From assembly GCA_035515055.1 (NCBI GenBank), contig DATJBV010000047.1:1-64000 (forward strand): DNA of 64,000 nucleotides. Direction: 5' to 3'. The first letter of the stretch is position 1, and every line of letters begins with the position of its first letter. The stretch is from Pollutimonas sp035515055 (GTDB lineage Bacteria > Pseudomonadota > Gammaproteobacteria > Burkholderiales > Burkholderiaceae_B). The notes under the pieces are model-generated. The model ran no database searches. It had not been told where the DNA came from and saw only the letters and a list, made by a program, of their open reading frames with translations. Positions 16,894 through 25,938 of this stretch are shown here, piece by piece. The translations under genes were made by a program, and so were the position numbers.

Positions 16894-18125
16894 AGCCGCT
16901 TTTCCATGACGCAGGCGTCTTCGCGCTTGAGCAGGCCGGCCGGATAGTAGTCTTTGCGCATGGACAGCAAGGCGAAGCCAAGATGCCGATAGAAAGCCAG
17001 CGCATTGTGGTTCGATGGCCGGACTTCGAGCACAAGCGCCGGAAGGCCACGCACCCGCGCCTCGCGTTCGCACCGCGCGAGCAATTGTGCCCCAATGCCT
17101 TTCTTCTGAGCGTCGGGTGACACCGCAATGACAAGGACATGCGCCACATCGGGCGCAAACATGACCATGCAGAAACCAGCGACCCGGCCGGCATGCATGG
17201 CCACCCACGCCCCGTACCCGGCATCCAGTCCATCGACAAAGTTGCCACGCGTCCATGGAAAGGCCTGGACGGATTGCTCGATCGCAACCACGTCCTCGAC
17301 ATGCGCCGCCGTCATATCGACAATGAACGTGGACGGCACGTGCGCTTTCGGATTACCGCCCTGCCCGCCTGCTCTTTCGCTCGTCGTGTAGGCGACTTTG
17401 TCGCGCACATAAAGGGGAGCGGCCAATTCCGGCGCCATGCCATCCCCGTTATGCCAGGCGAATAATGCCAGCCTGGCGATCGTTTCGGCGTCGGGCCTCA
17501 GGGGTGGCCCGACGTCGACGCCGGGCAATGCACCTACCGCATGCGCCATGCTGGAATAGGCGCTTAGCGCATCGCCCGTCATGCGCACGCGCATTCCGGC
17601 GTGGACGTCGATATTCCAGGCCGCAATGGCGTCGGCCACCCATCCCGGGACGTCTGCGCCGTTGAGCAATACCGGTTCCTGGAGTTCACGCCATCCCAGG
17701 GCGGCATCGCCTTCCGCCTGGTACGCCGCCAGATAGACCTCGCCCATCCGCGCATCCTGGACGATGATTTGCACAGGCGGATCGGCAAGACCGGAGACGT
17801 CGTCGCGCGCCGCGACCGCCAGCAATGAAACGACGGGTATGACAGGAATATCGAGCGCGTATCCTATGCCTTGCGCGACACCGCATGCCACGCGCAAGCC
17901 GGTGAAACCCCCCGGACCCTGACCAAACGCAACCGCGCCCAGTTGCTCGCGACTTATGCCAGCCTGCGCGAGCAATTCATCCACCATGGGGAGCAGGCGC
18001 TCCGCATGCTCGCCTGTGGCATCGTGCTGGGTGGCCCGCACGGCAATTTCTCCGCCTGCCTGGCTGAGCAAGGCGACGCCGCAGACACTGGACGAGGTTT
18101 CAAGAGCAAGTATATGTAATGTCAT
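16890..18125 (-). CDS. TsaB-RimI fusion: t6A synthesis subunit joined to ribosomal-protein S18 N-acetyltransferase
   Basis: A 411-residue bifunctional protein. Residues 1-245 are TsaB (LALETSSSVCGVAL at the start, then FGQGPGGFTGLRVACG at 67-82), the non-catalytic partner of TsaD in tRNA threonylcarbamoyladenosine formation. A Gly/Ser-rich linker ~246-264 leads to a GNAT domain of the RimI type (265-411). That domain has the acetyl-CoA loop QKKGIG (340-345) and the C-terminal LEVRPSNHNALAFYRHLGF. In E. coli the two are separate adjacent genes; the fusion occurs in Bordetella-type bacteria. There is no frameshift or internal stop, so it is a true fusion. UDG follows with a 4-nt overlap. Confidence 0.94.
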   Translation of the reverse strand: MTLHILALETSSSVCGVALLSQAGGEIAVRATQHDATGEHAERLLPMVDELLAQAGISREQLGAVAFGQGPGGFTGLRVACGVAQGIGYALDIPVIPVVSLLAVAARDDVSGLADPPVQIIVQDARMGEVYLAAYQAEGDAALGWRELQEPVLLNGADVPGWVADAIAAWNIDVHAGMRVRMTGDALSAYSSMAHAVGALPGVDVGPPLRPDAETIARLALFAWHNGDGMAPELAAPLYVRDKVAYTTSERAGGQGGNPKAHVPSTFIVDMTAAHVEDVVAIEQSVQAFPWTRGNFVDGLDAGYGAWVAMHAGRVAGFCMVMFAPDVAHVLVIAVSPDAQKKGIGAQLLARCEREARVRGLPALVLEVRPSNHNALAFYRHLGFALLSMRKDYYPAGLLKREDACVMEKRL

Positions 18126-18394
18126 GAGCCTATTTTAGTCGTGCCAGCGCCAGCGGTGCATCGGACGCCGAACAGCATACGCCATATAGCGGGCAGACCC
18201 TATAAGCATTACAAGCCTAAACTAGTACCGTTTCTATTCAGGCAAGGATAGAATAGGCCAAAACCGCCGCAAAACATCAATACTTAAATTCGCGGAACAA
18301 TGGCAGATATGACCGAATTTCTACCATATGCTTATTGTGTAATATCTTGCTACGAGGCCTGTACGGCTTAACTCAGCCCTGTTACATTTTCTCT

Positions 18395-19129
18395 ATGAAC
18401 ACACAAAATCAATCTCTATCCCGCAAGATCCTTATTGTCGACGACGATCCCCGCTTGCGCGATCTACTGCGTCGGTATTTGTCGGAACAGGGTTTCAACG
18501 TATTCGTGGCTGAAGACGCCAAAGAAATGGGCAAGCTCTGGCAGCGCGAACATTTCGACCTCCTCGTGCTTGACTTGATGCTGCCCGGTGAAGACGGCTT
18601 GTCCATCTGCCGTCGCTTGCGCGGCGGGCACGACAACACGCCCATCATTATTCTTACCGCCAAGGCGGAAGAGATCGATCGCATCGTCGGCCTGGAAATG
18701 GGCGCCGACGACTATCTGTCCAAACCTTTCAATCCGCGCGAACTATTGGCCCGGGTCAACGCCATACTGCGTCGCCGCGGCACGGAAGAACATCCAGGCG
18801 CCCCCAGCCAGGAAAACGAATCCATCGAGTTCGGCCCGTACGTATTGAATTTGTCCACGCGCACGCTCACCCGCAACAACGAGCAAGTTCCAATTACAAC
18901 AGGTGAATTTTCCGTACTCAAGGTCTTTGCCCGCCATCCAAAAATTCCCTTGTCGCGCGACAAGCTAATGGAACTGGCGCGGGGCCGCGAATACGAGGCC
19001 TTCGACCGCAGCCTCGACGTCCAGATTTCACGTCTGCGCAAGCTCGTGGAACCCAACCCCTCGAAACCGGTATTCATCCAGACCGTCTGGGGCTTGGGCT
19101 ACGTCTTCGTTCCCGATGGCGGTCAATAG
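18395..19129 (+). CDS. ompR: OmpR-type two-component response regulator
   Basis: A 244-residue regulator. The receiver domain has acidic D16-D18, phospho-acceptor D60 (in VLDLMLPGEDG) and conserved K110 (DDYLSKPF). A winged-helix DNA-binding domain (~145-244) has TTGEFSVLKVFARHP and the C-terminal TVWGLGYVFVPDGG. Close to OmpR in length and in the receiver sequence. The start at 18395 is taken rather than an upstream in-frame codon, because homology begins at SRKILIVDDD. It is followed after 33 bp by its kinase. By analogy it could control porin genes, and an OmpC-like porin lies elsewhere in this window, but that is inference. Confidence 0.9.
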   Translation: MNTQNQSLSRKILIVDDDPRLRDLLRRYLSEQGFNVFVAEDAKEMGKLWQREHFDLLVLDLMLPGEDGLSICRRLRGGHDNTPIIILTAKAEEIDRIVGLEMGADDYLSKPFNPRELLARVNAILRRRGTEEHPGAPSQENESIEFGPYVLNLSTRTLTRNNEQVPITTGEFSVLKVFARHPKIPLSRDKLMELARGREYEAFDRSLDVQISRLRKLVEPNPSKPVFIQTVWGLGYVFVPDGGQ

Positions 19130-19162
19130 CATGCGGCGGGCGTGACTTGGCGACCAGGAGTC

Positions 19163-20560
19163 ATGTCGTCCCCCAAGCAGCCAAAAGCCAGTCCTAAGTC
19201 GCGATTCCGGCTGGGCTTGTTCAGCCGCTCATTCCTGCTTCTTGCCGCGCTCATGCTGGTCAGCCTGGGCGCATGGCTGCAGGTGTTCTTCAGCATGGAA
19301 GAAGGGCCGCGTGCCGTCCAAATGGCTCAACGCGTCACGACCGCCGTCAGCGTAACCCGCTCGGCGCTGGTTTATGCGCCTACCAGCGTGCGCCCAGCAT
19401 TACTGCTCGACTTGGCGACCAAGGAAAGCCTGCGCGTACAGCCGCGGGAAAATGCCGATGCACTCGAGCCGCTGCCCAACTCGAACTACTGGAACCATGT
19501 CGCCGCGGCCATCAAGGACCGCCTCGGCCCCGATACCCACGTGATGTGGTCGGTCAACAAGGAACCAGGAGTCTGGGTCAGCTTCGAAATCAACAACGAT
19601 AGGTACTGGCTGGTATTCGACCGCGAACAGCTCGGCCTAACCGCAGGCGCAGAGTGGATAGGCTGGGGCGCAACGGCCTTGCTGCTGGCCCTCATCGGGG
19701 CCGCGGTAAGCGTGCGTTTCGTCAATCGGCCGCTGGCGCAGTTGGCCAAAGTGGCACAACAACTGGCGCGCGGAGAAACGCCGTCCCTGCTTCCGGAGAA
19801 GGGGCCCGCCGAAATTCGCGACATGAACATCGCCTTCAATCGAATGGCGCGCGATATCCGTCAAACAGAGGCTGACCGGGAAATCATGCTGGCCGGGATA
19901 TCCCACGACTTGCGTACACCGCTGGCGCGCATGCGGCTCGAAATCGAGATGAGCAATGTCACCGACGAAACGCGGCAAGCCATAGACGAAGACCTGGCGC
20001 AAATCGACCATAGCATTGGGCAACTAATGGAGTACGCCCGTCCCGCCGGCGTCGTGCCGGCTCAGGGCATCAACGTGTCGTCGGTGCTGCACGACTTGTT
20101 CGAGCGGGAACGTAGCCATACCGAGTCGCTCGGCGGCGTGTTGACCGCATCCATCGAACCGAACCTGTTCGCAAAGATCAGTGCAAACGACTTGAAGCGC
20201 ATCGTCAGCAATCTCATCGAAAATGCGCGACGCTACGGACGCACGCCGGCGGACGACCGCGCGCGCATCGAACTGTCCGCCAAGCAACAGGGCAACATCC
20301 TTGCCATTGAAGTCAGGGATCATGGAACGGGCATTGCACCGACCGATGTCCAGCGCCTGCTGCGTCCATTTTCCCGGGGTGAGACCGCGCGCACGGGGGT
20401 GAGCGGCGCCGGCCTGGGGTTGGCCATTGTCGAGCGCCTGCTGGGGCAAGTCGGTGGGCAGCTGGAATTGATTTCGCGGCCTCCTTCAGGGCTGGTCGCG
20501 CGCATCGAAATTCCGAAAGTCAGGATTAGGAATTTCCAATTAGACACAGACAGCCAATAG
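19163..20560 (+). CDS. envZ: EnvZ-type sensor histidine kinase
   Basis: A 465-residue inner-membrane kinase partnering the OmpR-type regulator. Transmembrane helices lie at ~23-45 and ~166-186 around a ~120-residue periplasmic domain. A HAMP linker (RFVNRPLAQLAKVAQQL, ~185-235) follows, then the DHp helix with phospho-accepting H248 in AGISHDLRTPLARM. The ATPase domain has the N-box NLIENARRYG, DHGTGI and GAGLGLAI. Start ATG 19163 is preferred because AGGAG lies 4 nt upstream; a GTG at 19142 is in frame but has no such site. HDLRTPL is the EnvZ-type H-box. The signal sensed is unknown. Confidence 0.88.
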   Translation: MSSPKQPKASPKSRFRLGLFSRSFLLLAALMLVSLGAWLQVFFSMEEGPRAVQMAQRVTTAVSVTRSALVYAPTSVRPALLLDLATKESLRVQPRENADALEPLPNSNYWNHVAAAIKDRLGPDTHVMWSVNKEPGVWVSFEINNDRYWLVFDREQLGLTAGAEWIGWGATALLLALIGAAVSVRFVNRPLAQLAKVAQQLARGETPSLLPEKGPAEIRDMNIAFNRMARDIRQTEADREIMLAGISHDLRTPLARMRLEIEMSNVTDETRQAIDEDLAQIDHSIGQLMEYARPAGVVPAQGINVSSVLHDLFERERSHTESLGGVLTASIEPNLFAKISANDLKRIVSNLIENARRYGRTPADDRARIELSAKQQGNILAIEVRDHGTGIAPTDVQRLLRPFSRGETARTGVSGAGLGLAIVERLLGQVGGQLELISRPPSGLVARIEIPKVRIRNFQLDTDSQ

Positions 20561-20568
20561 CGTAGAAT
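20541..20568 (+). promoter_or_regulatory. Sigma-70 promoter of ahpC, inside the end of envZ
   Basis: TAGACA (20541-20546) and TAGAAT (20563-20568) with a 16-bp spacer match the consensus at 5 of 6 positions each. The predicted transcript would start near 20575, leaving a ~25-nt leader with GGAG 5 nt before the ahpC ATG. The -35 box lies within the last codons of envZ. Confidence 0.55.
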
Positions 20569-20599
20569 TTAGCTCTACCCATTCGTCACCGGAGCCAGC

Positions 20600-21148
20600 A
20601 TGAAAACAGTAGGCGATAAACTCGAACCTTTCAAAGTGGCCGGCGTCAAGCCAGGCTTCAATTACCATGAAGAAAACGGGGTGTCCGCGTTTGAGGACAT
20701 TACCGAGAGCTCGTTTCCCGGCAAGTGGAAGGTCATTTACTTTTACCCCAAGGACTTCACCTTCGTGTGTCCCACGGAAATCGTTGGCTTCAACAATTTG
20801 GCGCAGGAATTCGAAGACCGGGACGCCGTTCTTATGGGCGGCTCGGTCGACAACGAATTTGTGAAACTGGCCTGGCGCCGCGAAAATGCTGAACTCAGCA
20901 AGCTCGGACACTATCAGTTCGGCGACACCACGGGTGCCCTCATCGACCAGTTGGGCATACGCGAGAAAACAGAGGGTGTGGCCCTGCGCGCCACGTTCAT
21001 TGTCGATCCCGACAACATCATCCAGCATGCGTCGGTCAATAATATGTCGGTGGGCCGCAATCCCGCTGAAGCGCTGCGCGTGCTCGACGCCCTTCAAACC
21101 GAAGAGCTATGCCCTTGCAACCGCGCGGTAGGGGGGCAGACGCTGTAA
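20600..21148 (+). CDS. ahpC: Peroxiredoxin AhpC
   Basis: A 182-residue typical 2-Cys peroxiredoxin reducing H2O2 and organic peroxides. Peroxidatic C57 is in FTFVCPTE. C-terminal cysteines C171 and C173 (ELCPCNR) give the three-cysteine pattern known from Mycobacterium AhpC (C61, C174, C176), where a CxC resolving site is reduced by AhpD. No ahpD or ahpF gene is nearby, so the reductant is unknown. It has its own promoter and a GGAG ribosome site. It is convergent with ispF, with a 30-bp gap containing a GC-rich inverted repeat but no T-tract. Confidence 0.93.
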   Translation: MKTVGDKLEPFKVAGVKPGFNYHEENGVSAFEDITESSFPGKWKVIYFYPKDFTFVCPTEIVGFNNLAQEFEDRDAVLMGGSVDNEFVKLAWRRENAELSKLGHYQFGDTTGALIDQLGIREKTEGVALRATFIVDPDNIIQHASVNNMSVGRNPAEALRVLDALQTEELCPCNRAVGGQTL

Positions 21149-21178
21149 GCAGTCAAGGCAGACCCGGCCGCCAAGCTC

Positions 21179-21664
21179 TCAAGCGGCGGCCAGCAAGGCG
21201 ACCACCGTCGCCGCTATGCCCTCTTGGCGGCCCAGATGACCAAGGCCCTCGTTAGTCTTTGCCTTGATATTGATGTCTTGGGCCGGCACGTCGAGGTCGG
21301 CGCAAATATTGGCCACCATGGCCGCGGCATGCGGGCCTATCTTGGGCGCCTGCGCGTGGACCGTGGCGTCGATATTCACCACGCGCCATCCCGCATCCTT
21401 CACCTTGGCCATGGCGGCGCGCAGCAGCACGCGACTGTCGGCCCCCTGATATGCCTTGTCGGTATCTGGAAAATGGCGGCCAATGTCGCCCAAGCCCGCC
21501 GCTCCCAGCAGTGCATCGGTAACGGCATGCAGCAATACATCGGCATCTGAATGCCCCATGAGTCCGTGCGTATGCGGAATGGAGACGCCGCCGATGATGA
21601 GCGGGCGTCCGGCGACGAGCGCGTGGATATCGAACCCCTGCCCGACGCGGAATGGAAAGTTCAT
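21179..21664 (-). CDS. ispF: 2-C-methyl-D-erythritol 2,4-cyclodiphosphate synthase IspF
   Basis: A 161-residue MEP-pathway enzyme forming the cyclic diphosphate from CDP-methylerythritol phosphate. Metal ligands are D12 and H14 (GQGFDIHAL) and H46 (ADVLLHAVTDALLGA). Substrate motifs HSDAD and GDIGRHFPDTD, and the C-terminal KAKTNEGLGHLGRQEGIAA (CMP pocket), are intact. Length is normal. It lies 31 nt downstream of ispD on the same strand. Confidence 0.97.
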   Translation of the reverse strand: MNFPFRVGQGFDIHALVAGRPLIIGGVSIPHTHGLMGHSDADVLLHAVTDALLGAAGLGDIGRHFPDTDKAYQGADSRVLLRAAMAKVKDAGWRVVNIDATVHAQAPKIGPHAAAMVANICADLDVPAQDINIKAKTNEGLGHLGRQEGIAATVVALLAAA

Positions 21665-21695
21665 GCTGCCTCCGCGGATTGAATAAAGTGTAGCG

Positions 21696-22406
21696 TCATA
21701 GCCATTTTTCCATCAGGTCAAAGTCCTCGGGCCAAGTCACTTTGAAATTTCGGGCGGAGCCCTGCACCAGTTGGGGCGTATGCCCTAACAATTCCATGGC
21801 CGAGGCTTCGTCGGTAATGATGGCATGGCCCAGGCGCGCGTGCCGCAAGGCCGTCAATAATTCATCGGCCAGGAACATTTGTGGAGTTTGAGCCAGCCAT
21901 AGGCCGTCCCGCGCGATTGATGTTTGGACCTTTGGGGCCGCCTGGCCCGCCGCTGCCCGCTTCACCGTATCGGCCACAGGCTGCGCCAGCAGTCCGCCCG
22001 CCCCGTGGGTAAGGCAGCGATCGATCAGGCGCTGCAAAGCGTCTTGCGGCAATCCGGGCCTTGCCGCGTCATGGACCAGGACCCAATCGCCAGACGCCAG
22101 CATGCCGTCCTGGCCAGCGTCGAGCAATGCCGCGGTGACGGTGGCCGCGCGATCCGGGCCGCCGCAGGCCCGCCACACCGTGCGCGGCAAGCCGTCAAGG
22201 GCCTGCTCCGCCCAAATGTCGCCGGCGGCGATGGCTACCCTTACCTGCGCAATGCGTTCGTCGGCCAGCAAGGCCTTGACCGCCCAGCGCAGCATGGGCT
22301 CGCCTCGCAACAGCCGATATTGCTTGGGTGCGGCGGCGGAATCGGCCGCCAGGGCGCGAGCGCCAATGCCCGCCGCGGGCACAATTGCAATCAGTTTTGT
22401 ATGCAT
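21696..22406 (-). CDS. ispD: 2-C-methyl-D-erythritol 4-phosphate cytidylyltransferase IspD
   Basis: A 236-residue MEP-pathway enzyme transferring CMP from CTP to methylerythritol phosphate. The nucleotide-binding start is IVPAAGIGARA, followed by PKQYRLLRGEPML with the catalytic Lys. WVLVHDAARPGL is the metal/substrate site, and TDEASAME near the C-terminus is the conserved acidic helix. It diverges from mfd with only 17 bp between the starts, so the two promoters overlap the opposite coding sequence. Confidence 0.96.
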   Translation of the reverse strand: MHTKLIAIVPAAGIGARALAADSAAAPKQYRLLRGEPMLRWAVKALLADERIAQVRVAIAAGDIWAEQALDGLPRTVWRACGGPDRAATVTAALLDAGQDGMLASGDWVLVHDAARPGLPQDALQRLIDRCLTHGAGGLLAQPVADTVKRAAAGQAAPKVQTSIARDGLWLAQTPQMFLADELLTALRHARLGHAIITDEASAMELLGHTPQLVQGSARNFKVTWPEDFDLMEKWL

Positions 22407-22425
22407 ATGAAAGGCATTTTATAAT
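22397..22425 (+). promoter_or_regulatory. Sigma-70 promoter of mfd
   Basis: TTGTAT (22397-22402), a 17-bp spacer, then a perfect TATAAT (22420-22425). Transcription would begin near 22432, downstream of the ATG at 22424 and only ~4 nt before the ATG at 22436. If used, the mRNA is essentially leaderless. The match is seen in sequence; use of it is inference. Confidence 0.55.
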
Positions 22426-25400
22426 GATTGCCTACATGTCTATCGAAACAACCCCTCCCCCGTCGCTTTCTTCCACCCGCCGCGTGCTTGCCGCGCTAAA
22501 GCCGGGCCACCGTCACGCGCAGTTTTCGCCCCCCGGCTCGGGCGACGCATGGCTGTTGGCCGACCTGGCCCGGACCTCCACGCAGACGCTGGTCGTGCTT
22601 TGCGCCGAGCCGCTGGCGGCCCAGCGCTTGGCCGACGAGATCCTCTTGTTCGCGCCAGAACTTCGGGTACGGCAACTGCCCGACTGGGAAACGCTGCCCT
22701 ATGACAGCTTCTCGCCGCATCAAGACCTTATCTCGGAGCGCCTGCGCACCTTGCATGCACTGATGCAAGAAAGCGTCGATATCCTCACCGTTCCCATCAC
22801 GACTGCCCTGTACCGCCTGGCGCCTCCCGAATTCCTGGCCGCCTACACGTTTTCGTTCAAGCAAGGCGATGCGCTCGACGAGGAGGGCTTGCGTCGCCAA
22901 CTGACCTTGGCCAACTACACCCACGTGACGCAGGTCACGGCGCCCGGCGAGTTTTGCATACGCGGCGGGCTCATCGACTTGTTCCCCATGGGCTCGGTAC
23001 TGCCCTATCGGCTGGACTTGTTCGACAACGAAATCGAGTCCATACGAAGCTTCGACATCGACACGCAGCGCAGCCTCTATCCTGTCAAGGACGTGCAATT
23101 GCTGCCGGGGCGCGAGTTCCCCATGGACGAAAACGCGCGCAATCAGTTTCGCGCGCGCTTTCGCGAAATGTTCGAGGGCGACCCATCGCGCGCCTTGCCC
23201 TACAAGGACATAGGCTCTGGCATTGCGTTCGCCGGGGTCGAATACTATTTACCGCTGTTCTTCACTCATACAGCAACGCTTTTCGATTATCTGCCCGAGC
23301 AGTCGTTCACCGTCACGATGGGCGATATCAACCAGGCAGTACAACGTTTCGCAAACGATACCCATAGCCGCCACCAGTTCCTGAAAAGCGATCGCGAGCG
23401 GCCCGTGCTGGCTCCCGAGCTCTTGTTCTTGAGCGAAGAAGACTTGTTCACACGCCTCAAGTCTTTCGCCCGTCTTGCGCTGATCGATGAAGGCGCGCAC
23501 CCGGACTTCTATCCAGCTCCACCGGTGGCAGTCGCCCGGCGCGCCGAGGATCCCGTTGCTGGGCTGCGTGCCCTTTTGGCACGCGACCATGGCCGTGTTG
23601 CCCTATGTGCCGATTCGGCCGGAAGACGCGAAACCCTGCTGCAGATGCTGGAAGAATTCGGAATCCGGCCTGATTTCGGCAGCGAAACACTGCAAGACTT
23701 CCTGCAGTCGGATAGCCGGTTCGCGCTGGTCGTCGCGCCGCTGACCAATGGCTTCGGCGTCAGCGACCAGAACCTGACCCTGTTGACCGAGAACGATCTT
23801 TACCCGACCCAGGCGCGCACCCTGCGGCGCGGCAAGCGCGCGGAGCAACGCGGCAGCGACGTCGAAGCCATGGTGCGCGACCTGTCCGAACTGCGCGAGG
23901 GCGACCCGGTCGTCCATACCCAACACGGCATCGGCCGCTATTGCGGGCTTCGCGAAATGGACCTGGGCGAAGGTCCCATGGAATTCCTTCACCTCGAGTA
24001 CGCGAATCGAAGCACGCTTTATGTGCCTGTGGCGCACTTGCATGTCATCGCGCGCTATAGCGGCTCTGATCCCGACCATGCGCCTTTGCATCAACTGGGG
24101 TCGGGGCAATGGGACAAGGCCAGGCGCAAGGCCGCTCGACAAGTTAGAGACGCCGCAGCCGAACTGCTGGCGCTATATGCGCTGCGCGCGGCGCGCGAAG
24201 GCTACCGCTTCAAGCTGCCCGCGAACGATTACCAGGCTTTTGCCGAAGGCTTCGGCTTCGAAGAAACTCCCGACCAGGCCTCCGCCATTACGGCGGTCAT
24301 CGAAGACATGACATCGGGCAGGCCCATGGATCGCCTGGTATGCGGCGACGTTGGTTTCGGCAAGACCGAAGTCGCGTTGCGCGCCGCCTTCGTGGCTGTC
24401 CTGAATGGCAAGCAGGTTGCATTGTTGTGCCCGACGACGCTGCTGGCCGAGCAGCACGCCCTGACATTTTCGGACCGCTTCGCTGACTGGCCGGTCAAGA
24501 TCGTGGAGTTGTCGCGCTTCCGGTCGGCCAAGGAAGTCAATGCCGCCATCGAAGGCCTGAACGACGGTCGCGTCGACATCGTGATCGGCACCCATAAAAT
24601 TCTGTCCAAGGACGTCAAGTTCAAGCGGCTGGGCCTAGTCATCATCGATGAAGAGCACCGTTTCGGGGTACGCCAAAAAGAGGCCCTTAAGAACCTGCGG
24701 GCGGAAGTCGACATCCTCACCTTGACCGCCACGCCCATTCCCCGCACGCTGGGCATGTCGCTGGAAGGCATACGCGATTTCTCCGTCATTGCCACGGCAC
24801 CCCAGAAACGGCTTGCGATCAAGACCTTCGTGCGGCGCGAAGACAACAGTACGATACGCGAGGCTTTGTTGCGCGAACTCAAGCGCGGCGGCCAGGTCTA
24901 CTTCCTGCACAACGAGGTCGATACCATACAGAACCGGCGTGCCAGCCTGGAAGAGCTGGTCCCAGAGGCCCGCATTGCCGTCGCGCATGGGCAGATGGCC
25001 GAACGGGAGCTGGAAGAAGTCATGAAAGGATTTTACCAGCAGCGCTATAACGTCTTGCTATGCACCACCATCATCGAAACCGGGATTGACGTACCCACCG
25101 CCAACACCATCGTGATCCACCGGGCGGACCGGCTGGGCCTTGCGCAGCTGCATCAATTGAGGGGTCGCGTGGGCCGGTCTCATCACCAGGCGTACGCTTA
25201 CCTGATGACGCCTGGTGAAGACGCAATCACGTCGAATGCCAAGAAACGGCTAGAGGCCATCCAGGCCATGGAAGAACTCGGCGCCGGTTTTTTCCTTGCC
25301 ATGCATGACTTGGAAATCCGCGGCACCGGCGAGGTCTTGGGCGAATCCCAGTCGGGCAATATTCAGGAAATCGGTTTCTCCATGTATTCGGAGATGCTGA

Positions 25401-25894
25401 ACATGGCGGTGCGCGCGCTTAAATCGGGCGAGGAGCCCGATCTGGACACGCCCTTCGCCGCGCTATGCGAAGTGAACCTCCATGCATCGGCCCTGCTGCC
25501 ATCGGACTACTGCCCCGACGTGCATGCACGCCTGGGCCTGTATAAGCGTTTGTCGCACGCTAAGCACGAGGACGATTTGATCCGCATCCAGGAAGAACTT
25601 ATTGACCGCTATGGCAAGCTGCCTGAAGCCGCCCATACGCTTCTGGCGACACACCGTCTGCGCCTGATTGCCGAACCCCTTGGCGTGATCAAGATCGATG
25701 CCAGCGAAACGCAGGCAACGATCCAGTTTTCGGCCAAACCGAACATCGATCCGCTGCAAATCATTCAATTGATACAGACCCAGCGCAACGTCAAATTGGC
25801 GGGCCAGGACAAGCTGCGGATGGAGATCAAGGCGGGCACGCAGACGCAACCGCGCATCGACGCGGTCCGTAACGTATTGCGCGCGCTCAGCTAA
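22424..25894 (+). CDS. mfd: Transcription-repair coupling factor Mfd
   Basis: A 1156-residue DNA translocase that removes stalled RNA polymerase and recruits UvrA to lesions. Order: UvrB-like N-terminal domains (WLLADLARTS..., FCIRGGLIDLFPMG), the RNA-polymerase interaction domain (DPVVHTQHGIGRYCGL, ~500-570), then the RecG-like motor with Walker A GDVGFGKTEVA, DEEHRFG and TATPIPRTL. A C-terminal TRCF domain follows. Length agrees with E. coli Mfd (1148). Two starts are possible: ATG 22424 with a weak GAAAGG site 9 nt upstream, or ATG 22436 if the overlapping TATAAT promoter is the one used. Confidence 0.96.
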   Translation: MIAYMSIETTPPPSLSSTRRVLAALKPGHRHAQFSPPGSGDAWLLADLARTSTQTLVVLCAEPLAAQRLADEILLFAPELRVRQLPDWETLPYDSFSPHQDLISERLRTLHALMQESVDILTVPITTALYRLAPPEFLAAYTFSFKQGDALDEEGLRRQLTLANYTHVTQVTAPGEFCIRGGLIDLFPMGSVLPYRLDLFDNEIESIRSFDIDTQRSLYPVKDVQLLPGREFPMDENARNQFRARFREMFEGDPSRALPYKDIGSGIAFAGVEYYLPLFFTHTATLFDYLPEQSFTVTMGDINQAVQRFANDTHSRHQFLKSDRERPVLAPELLFLSEEDLFTRLKSFARLALIDEGAHPDFYPAPPVAVARRAEDPVAGLRALLARDHGRVALCADSAGRRETLLQMLEEFGIRPDFGSETLQDFLQSDSRFALVVAPLTNGFGVSDQNLTLLTENDLYPTQARTLRRGKRAEQRGSDVEAMVRDLSELREGDPVVHTQHGIGRYCGLREMDLGEGPMEFLHLEYANRSTLYVPVAHLHVIARYSGSDPDHAPLHQLGSGQWDKARRKAARQVRDAAAELLALYALRAAREGYRFKLPANDYQAFAEGFGFEETPDQASAITAVIEDMTSGRPMDRLVCGDVGFGKTEVALRAAFVAVLNGKQVALLCPTTLLAEQHALTFSDRFADWPVKIVELSRFRSAKEVNAAIEGLNDGRVDIVIGTHKILSKDVKFKRLGLVIIDEEHRFGVRQKEALKNLRAEVDILTLTATPIPRTLGMSLEGIRDFSVIATAPQKRLAIKTFVRREDNSTIREALLRELKRGGQVYFLHNEVDTIQNRRASLEELVPEARIAVAHGQMAERELEEVMKGFYQQRYNVLLCTTIIETGIDVPTANTIVIHRADRLGLAQLHQLRGRVGRSHHQAYAYLMTPGEDAITSNAKKRLEAIQAMEELGAGFFLAMHDLEIRGTGEVLGESQSGNIQEIGFSMYSEMLNMAVRALKSGEEPDLDTPFAALCEVNLHASALLPSDYCPDVHARLGLYKRLSHAKHEDDLIRIQEELIDRYGKLPEAAHTLLATHRLRLIAEPLGVIKIDASETQATIQFSAKPNIDPLQIIQLIQTQRNVKLAGQDKLRMEIKAGTQTQPRIDAVRNVLRALS

Positions 25895-25938
25895 GGCGCG
25901 TTCCAGCGCGCATGGCCGGGTTTGGCGGGTGGCGGTTT

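Noticed and set aside
21149..21200. GGCCGCC/GGCGGCC inverted repeat as ahpC-ispF terminator
   Set aside because: No T-tract on either strand, and half of it lies in ispF coding sequence.
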